Notes: generated by a model not told the origin, from the letters alone. DNA of 7,098 nt from an uncultured Clostridia bacterium (GCA_937901145.1 CALCHE010000055.1:1-7098), one strand, 5' to 3'; positions 1 through 6,531 are shown, numbered from the stretch's first letter. Numbers and translations: made by a program.

Positions 1-11
1 TGATAAAAAAT

Positions 12-43
12 CAACCCTCAAATCGGTGAGAAACGAGGGTTTG
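12..43. repeat. Weak inverted repeat upstream of the terminator
   Basis: CAACCCTC (12-19) can pair with GAGGGTTTG (35-43) with one bulged T, leaving a 15-base loop. It is followed by only TTG and no U-tract, so it is not a terminator by itself. It may be the tail of the upstream transcript or the outer part of a two-hairpin 3' end together with the strong terminator 12 bases downstream. No coding frame is supported here. The function is unknown. Confidence 0.35.
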
Positions 44-54
44 TCATCAGTCTG

Positions 55-90
55 AGGTGCAGATTGCTTAAATCTGCACCTTGTTTTTTT
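55..90 (+). terminator. Rho-independent terminator of an upstream operon
   Basis: The arms AGGTGCAGATT (55-65) and AATCTGCACCT (71-81) pair perfectly over 11 bp around the 5-base loop GCTTA. They are followed by TG and seven Ts (84-90). The T-tract lies only on the right side, so it works for + strand transcription coming from a gene left of the window. It isolates the operon that begins at the promoter 34 bases further on. Confidence 0.92.
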
Positions 91-123
91 ACACTTTTAC
101 TCCATAAATAAGGCTTAAATCCA

Positions 124-152
124 TTGACTGGAAAAATCATAAATGCTATACT
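124..152 (+). promoter_or_regulatory. Sigma-A (sigma-70) type promoter with extended -10
   Basis: The -35 box TTGACT (124-129) and -10 box TATACT (147-152) each differ from consensus at one position and are separated by the ideal 17 bases. A TGC directly before the -10 box (144-146) gives an extended -10. Transcription should start near 158-160, leaving a leader of about 30 bases before the first ATG, too short for a riboswitch. I see no convincing operator; the surroundings are simply AT-rich. It is the only clear promoter seen and probably drives all the genes downstream. Confidence 0.85.
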
Positions 153-190
153 ATATTATTATAAAGAATTTCTGATGCAGGGGTGAAAAA

Positions 191-1036
191 ATGAAGTATC
201 CGGACAGTAAAAAAATCTCTGAAATAAATCTTTTCGGCACTCACGACAGCCTTACCGCCTTCGTGGATATGGAAAAGGTTTGCAGGTGTCAGTCTCTCAC
301 CCTCCGTGAGCAGTTCGCCCTCGGTGTAAGACTTATCGATGTGCGCCTTAACAGAAAAAAGAATGATTTTTATCTTGTTCACTCCTTAGCCGACTGCTAT
401 GAGGATAAAAATAAAACGCTTTCTCTTTCCTTTTCTGCCGTGCTTAAGGACTGTCTTGATTTTCTGAAGGAAAACCCCGATGAATTCATCGTAATGAGCG
501 TAAAGCAGGACAGGGGTATTCAGAGTCGCTTTTTCTTCCCCGCCTTTTACTCACAGTACATAAGAGGAAACGAAGAAAAGTGGTATCTTGGCTCGGAAAT
601 ACCCTCTGTGTCAGAATGCAGAGGAAAGATAGTGCTGATGAGGCGATGCAAGGTAATGCCGAATTTCAGAAAGAAAGCTCCCTGCGGACTCGACTTTTCC
701 TACTGGAAGGATCAAGGAAAAAAATGGAGCGAAAAAATTTATCCCGTAAAGCTCAGCAAAACACAGACAGCTACGGTACAGGACCGCTACGGTCTCGAGC
801 CTGAAAGAAAATGGCATAAATGTGCCAAACCCTTCCTCGACAGCTGTAAGTGCGACGGAGATAACATCTGTGTTCATTTCATCAGCACGGCTTACAGATA
901 TAAGAACGAAAGCCTCGTCAGAACAGCTAAGGAAATGAATGCTTATTTTAAAGAATATAACCTTGGCGAAAGCAAGGGGTGGTTTTTCTTTGACTTCCCC
1001 GATGAAGCTATATCCGAAAAATTCAAAGGAGAATGA
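191..1036 (+). CDS. PI-PLC X-domain phosphodiesterase, no signal peptide
   Basis: The 281-residue protein resembles bacterial phosphatidylinositol-specific phospholipase C, which cleaves phosphoinositides to a cyclic inositol phosphate and diacylglycerol without calcium. The family block GTHDS (16-20) supplies the first catalytic histidine, H18. The strand RLIDVRL (47-53) gives D50 and R52, and LVHS (62-65) gives the second catalytic histidine, H64. The C-terminal FFFDF segment places D268 where the family has its late catalytic Asp. Length is normal for a single X domain. There is no hydrophobic leader: the protein starts MKYPDSKK and reaches the barrel motif by residue 14, and an in-frame TGA at 173-175 rules out a longer start. 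It should therefore be cytosolic, unlike the secreted Bacillus and Listeria enzymes. The ATG follows AGGGGTG (179-185). First gene of the operon. The fold is secure, but the substrate (phosphoinositide, glycosyl-inositol phosphate or other phosphodiester) is not. Confidence 0.85.
   Translation: MKYPDSKKISEINLFGTHDSLTAFVDMEKVCRCQSLTLREQFALGVRLIDVRLNRKKNDFYLVHSLADCYEDKNKTLSLSFSAVLKDCLDFLKENPDEFIVMSVKQDRGIQSRFFFPAFYSQYIRGNEEKWYLGSEIPSVSECRGKIVLMRRCKVMPNFRKKAPCGLDFSYWKDQGKKWSEKIYPVKLSKTQTATVQDRYGLEPERKWHKCAKPFLDSCKCDGDNICVHFISTAYRYKNESLVRTAKEMNAYFKEYNLGESKGWFFFDFPDEAISEKFKGE
1028..1031 (+). promoter_or_regulatory. Ribosome binding site that decides the DUF6440 gene start
   Basis: AAAGGAG (core GGAG at 1028-1031) lies inside the 3' end of the PI-PLC gene. 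Two in-frame ATGs follow, at 1033 and 1039. The first is only 1 base from the core, too close for normal initiation; the second is 7 bases away, which is ideal. The start at 1039 is therefore preferred. Confidence 0.75.
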
Positions 1037-1038
1037 TT

Positions 1039-1236
1039 ATGGCAAAGGAAGACAAAAGATTTATTGTAACCGAAAAACAGGGCAGTGCATTTTCGAATCT
1101 TATACAAATTATCGTTGATACCAAAACAGGCGTAAATTATATGTATATTCAGTCGGGTAATTCGGGAGGCCTCACTCCCCTTCTCGACAGAGACGGAAAG
1201 CCTATCATAACAAGCACAGCGAATATAGAAGAATAA
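1039..1236 (+). CDS. DUF6440-like small protein of unknown function
   Basis: This is a 65-residue protein from the preferred ATG; 67 residues if the upstream ATG at 1033, overlapping the PI-PLC stop, is used. The pattern of a central strand IIVDTKTGVNYMYIQ, then a Gly-rich turn SGNSGGLTPLLD and a closing DGKPII matches, from memory, the DUF6440 small proteins common in Bacillota, whose role is not known. There is no signal peptide, no membrane segment and no cysteine. The composition suggests a compact all-beta fold. It starts 2 bases after the PI-PLC stop and ends 17 bases before the GH4 gene, so it is clearly part of the operon. No function is proposed. The family match is fairly sure, the coding call very sure. 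Confidence 0.82.
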   Translation: MAKEDKRFIVTEKQGSAFSNLIQIIVDTKTGVNYMYIQSGNSGGLTPLLDRDGKPIITSTANIEE

Positions 1237-1253
1237 AGGACAGGAGAAAAAAT

Positions 1254-2633
1254 ATGAAGTTAGCAGTTTTAGGCGGTGGCGGTGTCCGCTCACCTTTTTT
1301 AGCCAAATCAATCGCACTCGGTGCCAAGGATACAGGCATTACCGAGGTAGTATTTATGGATATCGATAAAGAAAAGCTTTTCACCTACGGTGTAATCGCA
1401 AAGAAGATTTCTTCACTTCTCGCACCTGAGCTTGACTTTACTCTCACACTTGACGCCGACGAAGCTCTGAAGGATGCGGATTTCATCATTACCACCATCC
1501 GTGCCGAGGGTGACGAAGGCAGAGTTTTCGACGAAAGAACTGCCCTCAATCTCGGTGTACTCGGTCAGGAAACCACAGGTGCAGGCGGCTTCGCCATGGC
1601 TCTGCGCTCCATACATACTCTTATCGAATACTGCGAAAAAATAAAGAAGCTTTCCAAAAAGGATGCGCCTGTATTCAATTTCACTAACCCAAGCGGTCTG
1701 GTTACACAGGCTCTGCGCACTATGGGCTACGATAATGTTTACGGCGTCTGCGATGCTCCCAGCGGCTTCCTCCGTCAGCTTAAAAATATGACAGACAGAG
1801 AAAAATTAACCTGTGAATGCTTCGGTCTTAACCACCTTTCCTGGTTCTGTGATTTCAGAGACGGTGATGAGAACTGCACAGACGAGATTCTCAAGCATCC
1901 GCGTCTTTACGAGGATACGGAAATGGTTCATTTCGACAGAGAGCTTGTGGAGCTTTCCGATAACTATCTCCCCAATGAATATCTTTATTTCTACCACTAC
2001 CGTGACAAGGCTGTTTCCTCTGTTCTTTCCGGTGCCAAGACAAGAGGTGAAACCATCCTCGAAATCAATAATATGATGATGGAGGAAATGCGCACTATCG
2101 ATGTAGAAAACGAGTTTGAAAAAGCCTTCCACTGCTTTATGAAGCATTATGCTATGCGTGAGGACAGCTATTTTTCCATCGAAACAGGACATCTGAGGAA
2201 AGAAAAATTCCCTGTTCCCACAGTAGAAGAATATCTTGCCCAGCCTGAAAAGGGTGGTTACGCTGCCGTGGCTCTCGAGTTTATCAAGGCAAAAAATACA
2301 GGTAAGCTTGTTCAGATGGTGCTCTCCATTCCCAATGAGGGGGCTCTCGACTTTCTCGATGATACGGATGTATGCGAGCTCACCTGTACCGTGGACAAAG
2401 ACGGCGTTCACCCTCATAAAATCGAAAACATCCCCACTATGCAGAGAAATCTTATCCGTGCCGTAAAGGACTATGAAAACCTTACAGTAGAGGCTATTAT
2501 GAAAAAGGACAGACAGAAAGCAGTCAAAGCACTCACGGTACATCCGCTTATCTGTTCCTACCCCATCGCTGAAAAATTAGTGGATGCTTACACAGAAAAA
2601 TACGGAAAGTACATAGGTAAATGGCATGGCTAA
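1254..2633 (+). CDS. Glycoside hydrolase family 4 (NAD/metal-dependent) enzyme
   Basis: The 459-residue protein has the GH4 layout. An N-terminal Rossmann motif, LAVLGGGGVRSP (3-14), with acidic D36 binds NAD. GQETTGAGGFAMALR (104-118) and NFTNPSG (142-148) form the active-site region. C166 in GVCDAP and H194 in GLNHLSW match the residues that hold the catalytic divalent metal. The PNEYLYFYHYRD stretch (240-251) holds the tyrosine region proposed to act as base. GH4 enzymes oxidise C3 of the sugar with NAD, eliminate the aglycone and re-reduce. Length is typical. Known GH4 groups carry signatures such as CDMP (6-phospho-alpha-glucosidases), CN(V/I)P (6-phospho-beta-glucosidases) or CHSV (alpha-galactosidases). 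This protein has CDAP, so the anomer and phosphorylation state of its substrate stay open. No PTS is present; a GPH symporter lies downstream. AGGAG (1242-1246) sits 7 bases before the ATG. Its end overlaps the next gene by 8 bases. Confidence 0.93.
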   Translation: MKLAVLGGGGVRSPFLAKSIALGAKDTGITEVVFMDIDKEKLFTYGVIAKKISSLLAPELDFTLTLDADEALKDADFIITTIRAEGDEGRVFDERTALNLGVLGQETTGAGGFAMALRSIHTLIEYCEKIKKLSKKDAPVFNFTNPSGLVTQALRTMGYDNVYGVCDAPSGFLRQLKNMTDREKLTCECFGLNHLSWFCDFRDGDENCTDEILKHPRLYEDTEMVHFDRELVELSDNYLPNEYLYFYHYRDKAVSSVLSGAKTRGETILEINNMMMEEMRTIDVENEFEKAFHCFMKHYAMREDSYFSIETGHLRKEKFPVPTVEEYLAQPEKGGYAAVALEFIKAKNTGKLVQMVLSIPNEGALDFLDDTDVCELTCTVDKDGVHPHKIENIPTMQRNLIRAVKDYENLTVEAIMKKDRQKAVKALTVHPLICSYPIAEKLVDAYTEKYGKYIGKWHG

Positions 2634-3087
2634 AATAATTTTCAAAGAGACGGAGACTCTTCTACATCCCGACGACACCAGAAGCAACCGTTATATGTTT
2701 TTCGATGTTCCCGAAGGAACCGGAAAGCTGCTCATCACCTATTCCTATTCTCCGAAAAACCTGGAGGATAAAGAAAAAAGCTATGAGCTTATCAGAGAAA
2801 ACATTCTCCGTGACGCTCCCGAGGACATAGACAGGTATACTGATTACGAAGAGTTTTTACCGCTGAAAAATCTGGTCACGGTTTCTCTTGACTCCCCCGT
2901 GGAATTCCGAGGTGCAGTCCACCGTCACGACAAAGAGCAATATCACGAAATCAGTAAGGATTTCGCTTCTCCCGGATTTCTTAAGGGTGAAATCATCCCC
3001 GGTCAGTGGAGACTTTCGCTTAATGTCCACGCCGTAGTTACTGACATCTGCACCTGCAGAATAAAAATCGAAGGGGAGGCGGAATAA
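2626..3087 (+). CDS. Stand-alone N-terminal domain of CehA/McbA-type protein
   Basis: The 153-residue soluble protein has no signal peptide. It resembles the beta-rich domain that precedes the PHP catalytic domain in many CehA/McbA-family metallo-hydrolases. The matching marks are RYMFFDVPEG (22-31) near the start, EFRGAVHR (93-100), where relatives have a F-R-G-W-S-type element, then ASPGFLKGEIIPGQWRLSL (114-132), which corresponds to the family's A-T-P-G-Y-L-P-G and P-G-x-W-x-x-x-L pattern. Here the usual tryptophan after RG is missing. The catalytic domain is not fused but is encoded by the next gene, whose ATG shares a base with this stop codon. The start overlaps the last 8 bases of the GH4 gene and has only a weak Shine-Dalgarno (ATAGG), so translation probably depends on coupling. 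It likely forms a complex with, or positions substrate for, its partner. The domain assignment rests on recalled motifs. Confidence 0.72.
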   Translation: MAKIIFKETETLLHPDDTRSNRYMFFDVPEGTGKLLITYSYSPKNLEDKEKSYELIRENILRDAPEDIDRYTDYEEFLPLKNLVTVSLDSPVEFRGAVHRHDKEQYHEISKDFASPGFLKGEIIPGQWRLSLNVHAVVTDICTCRIKIEGEAE

Positions 3088-4028
3088 TGAAAAAATGGTA
3101 TCCCTGTGAGCTTCACTGCCACACTCTTCATTCAGACGGCAGCTTCAGTATAAAGGAGCTCCTGGACACAGCCAAAGAGAGACACCTCTCAGGCATCTGT
3201 CTTACGGACCACAATACGGTTTCGGGATGGGATGAAATCGATTTATATGCTGATATCCCCGTTCTCAAGGGAACGGAATACACCACCTACCACGGACACA
3301 TTCTCTCCCTTAATGCAGGAAAAATGATCGACTGCTTCAATATAACCGACATCGACAGCGATCTGCGCATTATCCGTGAAAGCGGCGGTCTCGTAGGTAT
3401 GGCGCATCCCTACCAACTCGGTACACCGATATGTACAGGCGGACGCTGGGATTACGATGTAAAGGATTTTTCCCTCATAAATTATATGGAAATATGGTCT
3501 GAGGGAGAAATGCTTATGACCCCTGCCAACCACAGAGCAAGAAAATGGTGGCTGTCACTTTTAGATAAAGGCTACCGTATCGCTCCCACCTTCGGCAGGG
3601 ACTGGCACAGAACAGCAGGAAATAAGCTTATCGGTGCATGTACATTCCTTCACATCGACGGAGAAATCACTCCCGAAAAGATTAAAGAAGCCATAAAAAA
3701 CGGCAGAACACAGCTGTCTCTCGGTATCTTTATGGATATAAATACTGACGGATGCTCCGTAGGTGACACACTTAAACCCGATAAAAAGGATTTCACCGTA
3801 ACTCTTGATCATTCCAGAGCTGACCTTTTCAGAGATGAATACACCCTTTCAGCTGAAACAATAAAGATAATAACCAAGGGTGATAAAACCATCTATGAGA
3901 GCAAAGCAGAAAACTGCACAATATCCCTCGACCTCGAAGAAAACAGCTATTATATATTTGAGCTGTGGGGGAAGCTTAACGGTGAAGACGGTCACCTTAT
4001 TTCCCTTTCCGCACCCATATACACATAA
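3087..4028 (+). CDS. PHP-domain metallo-hydrolase, CehA/McbA family
   Basis: The 313-residue cytosolic protein has the full metal-ligand set of a PHP phosphoesterase. H10 and H12 lie in ELHCHT, D17 in HSDG, D41 and H42 in LTDHNT, E64 in KGTEY, H69 and H71 in YHGH, H107 in GMAHP, E135 in MEIW, and D172 and H174 in GRDWH. These pockets usually bind two or three metal ions and cleave phosphomonoesters or phosphodiesters; CehA and McbA themselves act on an aryl carbamate, so the chemistry is not fixed by family. Residues after about 200 form a beta-rich tail with no recognised motif. The family's N-terminal domain is missing here and is supplied by the preceding gene (TAATG junction). A strong AAGGGGAGG (3071-3079) 7 bases before the ATG gives it independent initiation too. 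Its neighbours suggest it acts on a glycosylated or inositol-type phosphate, which is inference. Confidence 0.88.
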   Translation: MKKWYPCELHCHTLHSDGSFSIKELLDTAKERHLSGICLTDHNTVSGWDEIDLYADIPVLKGTEYTTYHGHILSLNAGKMIDCFNITDIDSDLRIIRESGGLVGMAHPYQLGTPICTGGRWDYDVKDFSLINYMEIWSEGEMLMTPANHRARKWWLSLLDKGYRIAPTFGRDWHRTAGNKLIGACTFLHIDGEITPEKIKEAIKNGRTQLSLGIFMDINTDGCSVGDTLKPDKKDFTVTLDHSRADLFRDEYTLSAETIKIITKGDKTIYESKAENCTISLDLEENSYYIFELWGKLNGEDGHLISLSAPIYT

Positions 4029-4049
4029 CTGATTTAAGGAGAAAATATT

Positions 4050-5504
4050 ATGGAAAAAACAAAAGAAAAGCGCTATGTCGGCGTCAAGGAAACCCTTATT
4101 TACGGCATAGCAAACGGCGGACAGTGCATCGGCTACAATATGATGACAGCCCAAAGAGCCTTCTTCCTGGTAAGCGTTTTCGGTGTACCTGAAATAGTGG
4201 TTTCAACCATGCTCACCGTTATGGCTTTCTGGGATGCTTTCAATGACCCTCTTATGGGAGCCGTAGTTGATAAAACCCGTACTCGCTACGGTAAGCTCAG
4301 ACCCTACCTCATTTTTGTGCCTATTTTCTTAGGTATCACTACCGTGCTGTTTTTCGGCGGACCTATCTTCCTGACCGATTCAGCCTCCAGACCTATGAGA
4401 ATAGTTTATATGTGTATTACATATTTTATCTGGGAGTTCTTTTATACCATCGGCGACATTCCCTTCTGGGGTCTTTCATCCGCCATTTCACCCAGTCCTC
4501 TTGACCGTTCCCGAGTTATCAAATCCGCACGTCTCATTTCGGGCATCATCGGCGGTATCCCCGGAATCATCATCACCGTATGTATCGACCTTTCCAGAAA
4601 CGGCACAATTCCTCTTTCCCTTTCACAGGTATTCTTTGTGCTGAGCATTATCGCAGGTACCTTCGGTATGTATCTCTTCTCTCTCGCCGGAACCAAGACA
4701 AAAGAAAGAGTCGTTTATGTAAATGACGAACCGAAGCTCAGTGAATGCTTTGCCTTCCTTTTCAAAAACAAGCCACTGGTTCTCATTATGCTTTCAAATC
4801 TTATTTCGACTCTCGGCGGCATCGGCGGCACTTTCAGCGTTTACTATTACTACAACGCACTGGGTGTAAACAGTCTTTCACTGCTGGCAGGTATTCCCGG
4901 TACTATCGTCGGCTGGGTGACATATCCCCTTATGGCCATTCTCGAAAAACGTTGGACCTCAAGACAGATTGTGGTCAGAGTGGCTCTTATAAATGCAGGT
5001 GTAACCGCATTGGTTTTCCTTCTCGGCAGCAAACATTACACGAATATGGGTGTTATCGTACCTCTGCTTATGCTTCAGGGTATGTCAAATGCATTCAACA
5101 CCTCAATCGGTGCTGTTATTCCCACCAAGATGATAAGTGAAACCGTAGACTATATGGAATATGAAACAGGAAAAAGAAATGAAGGTATGGCATTCTCCGT
5201 TCTCACCTTTATGGGCAAGCTTACAGGCACTCTGTCTACTGCTCTCGGTACTGCTCTTATCCCTGTAGTAGGTCTCGTAAGAGACGAAGCAACACAGATG
5301 ATGGTCGTTTCTGAAACCTCACCGATAAACACAAAGTTCTGGCTCTGGGCACTCATCACGGTCATCCCCGCCGTTCTTGGTCTCCTCGCACTTATTCCTT
5401 ACAAGTTCTACGACCTTGAGGGAGAAAAGCTTAAAAACATACAGACTGAGGTTCAGAGAAGAAGAGAAGAGGTCTCTGCCAGAACCGTAAAGGAGGAAGT
5501 GTAA
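4050..5504 (+). CDS. GPH-family (MelB-type) sugar:cation symporter
   Basis: The 484-residue membrane protein has about 12 hydrophobic segments and belongs to the glycoside-pentoside-hexuronide:cation symporters of the MFS fold. The signature FWDAFNDPLMGAVVDKTRTR (60-79) runs into GKLRP (81-85). D62 and D66 match the MelB cation-site Asp55 and Asp59, so sodium or proton coupling is likely. GDIPFW gives D136 and W140, matching sugar-contact Asp124 and Trp128. R161 matches Arg149, and K390 (TFMGK) matches Lys377. The position corresponding to MelB Asp19 is C26, so galactoside specificity should not be assumed. The C-terminal tail after 455 is charged and cytosolic. AAGGAG (4036-4041) lies 8 bases before the ATG. 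It is the only transporter in the window and probably feeds substrate to the GH4 and PHP enzymes. Residue correspondences are by eye from memory of MelB. Confidence 0.93.
   Translation: MEKTKEKRYVGVKETLIYGIANGGQCIGYNMMTAQRAFFLVSVFGVPEIVVSTMLTVMAFWDAFNDPLMGAVVDKTRTRYGKLRPYLIFVPIFLGITTVLFFGGPIFLTDSASRPMRIVYMCITYFIWEFFYTIGDIPFWGLSSAISPSPLDRSRVIKSARLISGIIGGIPGIIITVCIDLSRNGTIPLSLSQVFFVLSIIAGTFGMYLFSLAGTKTKERVVYVNDEPKLSECFAFLFKNKPLVLIMLSNLISTLGGIGGTFSVYYYYNALGVNSLSLLAGIPGTIVGWVTYPLMAILEKRWTSRQIVVRVALINAGVTALVFLLGSKHYTNMGVIVPLLMLQGMSNAFNTSIGAVIPTKMISETVDYMEYETGKRNEGMAFSVLTFMGKLTGTLSTALGTALIPVVGLVRDEATQMMVVSETSPINTKFWLWALITVIPAVLGLLALIPYKFYDLEGEKLKNIQTEVQRRREEVSARTVKEEV
5490..5496 (+). promoter_or_regulatory. 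Strong Shine-Dalgarno of the zinc-ribbon gene
   Basis: AAGGAGG lies within the last codons of the symporter gene, 7 bases before the ATG at 5504. It is the nearest to consensus of the ribosome sites seen in the window, suggesting good initiation of the small protein regardless of coupling through the TAATG overlap. Confidence 0.8.
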
Positions 5505-5716
5505 TGGATAAATGTCCCAAATGCGGCAAAAAGCTGAGCTTGTTTTATGTGAAGCAGACCTGCAAGGAATGTGGCTGTAACATTCTTTACTACGATATGG
5601 ATAAAAGGCTCGAGGAGGATGCCGTTCAGGCCGAAAAAGAATTCGAAGCTCTGGAAAAAATTCTCGACAAAGTTACTCCCTCTTTTATAAAGAAGAGAAA
5701 GGAAAGTAAAAAATGA
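5504..5716 (+). CDS. Small zinc-ribbon protein with helical basic tail
   Basis: The 70-residue protein opens with CPKCGKKL (C4, C7) and a second knuckle, CKECGC (C20, C23), separated by 12 residues: a compact four-cysteine zinc ribbon. A fifth cysteine, C25, follows directly. Residues about 32-60 (DMDKRLEED to EKILDK) are charged and heptad-like, consistent with one helix or short coiled coil, and the tail KKRKESKK is strongly basic. Such small ribbons may bind nucleic acid or a partner protein; nothing in the sequence decides which. The ATG shares its A with the symporter stop (TAATG). Its own stop overlaps the next ATG (ATGA), so it is translationally tied to both. No specific family is recognised. 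Confidence 0.85.
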   Translation: MDKCPKCGKKLSLFYVKQTCKECGCNILYYDMDKRLEEDAVQAEKEFEALEKILDKVTPSFIKKRKESKK

Positions 5717-6531
5717 AGATAACGGTATTGAGTGATAATATCGCACCTTCGGACTCTTCACTCAAAGGTGAATGGGGACTTTCATTTCACATAGTTGAAA
5801 ACGGTAAAACTTATCTTCTTGACACAGGAGCATCATCTCTCTTTTCCGAGAATGCAGAAAGTCTCGGTGTAAATCTTTCTGAGGTCGACATCGGAATTTT
5901 ATCACACGCTCATTACGACCATTCCGACGGTATGGATAAGTTTTTCAGTCTAAACAAAACCGCACGCTTTTATATAAGCTCCAACTGCAATAACAGCTGC
6001 TACGGTAAAAAATTTATTTTTACAAAATACATAGGCATAAAAAAGGGGCTCACAGATAAACACAGAGACAGAATAGTCCGTGTAAATGGGACGCAGAAAC
6101 TCGGAGAAGGTGTTCATCTTGTCTGTCATACCTGTGACAATCTGGACCTCATCGGCAAAAAAGCAGGTCTTTATAAAAAGATAAACAAAAAGCTTATCCC
6201 AGACGACTTTGACCACGAACAAACCCTCGTTTTCGAAACAGAAAAGGGACTTGTTATCTTTAACAGCTGCAGCCACGCAGGCCCTGAAAACATTCTGCGC
6301 GAGGTAGAACAAGTCTTCTGCGGAAAAAGCGTCTATGCCTATTTCGGAGGGCTTCACCTTTATAAAAGCAGTGAAGAAGAAATACGCAGAATGGCTGAGG
6401 TGCTGAAAAAAAGCTCCTTACAGCTCATTGTAACAGGCCACTGCACAGGCGACAAACCTTACAAAATTCTCAAAGAAATCCTCGGCAACCGTCTGGAGCA
6501 GCTTTATGTGGGCAAGGTAAACGAAATATGA
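5713..6531 (+). CDS. MBL-fold metallo-hydrolase, COG1237-type (Tflp/MptA-like group)
   Basis: The 272-residue protein has a metallo-beta-lactamase fold. LLDTGAS (35-41) precedes SHAHYDH (64-70), whose H65, H67, D69 and H70 bind the metals. NSCSHAGPENIL (184-194) gives H188, FGGLHLY (211-217) gives H215, and TGHCTGDKP (241-249) gives H243. The combination of CSHAG, GGLH and GHCTG marks the COG1237 group. Many members are annotated as 7,8-dihydropterin-6-methyl-4-(beta-D-ribofuranosyl)-aminobenzene-5'-phosphate synthase, a name from a methanopterin reaction that rarely applies in Bacillota. The real substrate is unknown; a phosphorylated or cyclic-phosphate small molecule is plausible. The metal set is intact, so it should be active, and there is no signal peptide. 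It overlaps both neighbours by ATGA junctions. AAAGGA (5698-5703) precedes the ATG. The fold call is secure, the subgroup good, the substrate unassigned. Confidence 0.9.
   Translation: MKITVLSDNIAPSDSSLKGEWGLSFHIVENGKTYLLDTGASSLFSENAESLGVNLSEVDIGILSHAHYDHSDGMDKFFSLNKTARFYISSNCNNSCYGKKFIFTKYIGIKKGLTDKHRDRIVRVNGTQKLGEGVHLVCHTCDNLDLIGKKAGLYKKINKKLIPDDFDHEQTLVFETEKGLVIFNSCSHAGPENILREVEQVFCGKSVYAYFGGLHLYKSSEEEIRRMAEVLKKSSLQLIVTGHCTGDKPYKILKEILGNRLEQLYVGKVNEI

Noticed and set aside
109..117. TAAGGCTTA palindrome upstream of the promoter as a possible operator
   Set aside because: Only 4 bp per arm in AT-rich sequence, with no second copy nearby; expected by chance.
153..190. Leader between promoter and first gene as a riboswitch or attenuator
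   Set aside because: About 30 transcribed bases, no stable hairpin, too short for a known riboswitch.
1033..1038. ATG at 1033 overlapping the PI-PLC stop as the DUF6440 start
   Set aside because: The GGAG core is only 1 base upstream; the in-frame ATG at 1039 has a 7-base spacer. The ATGA overlap still makes it possible, but it is less likely.
1806..2543. A 245-codon open frame on the minus strand opposite the GH4 gene
   Set aside because: It lies wholly antisense to a clear GH4 coding region, has no recognisable domain and fits the codon bias of the + strand gene. It is a shadow frame.
4745..5140. A 131-codon + strand frame inside the symporter gene
   Set aside because: It is out of frame within conserved MelB-type coding sequence, its translation is rich in Arg, Ser, His and Cys with no motif, and no ribosome site precedes it.
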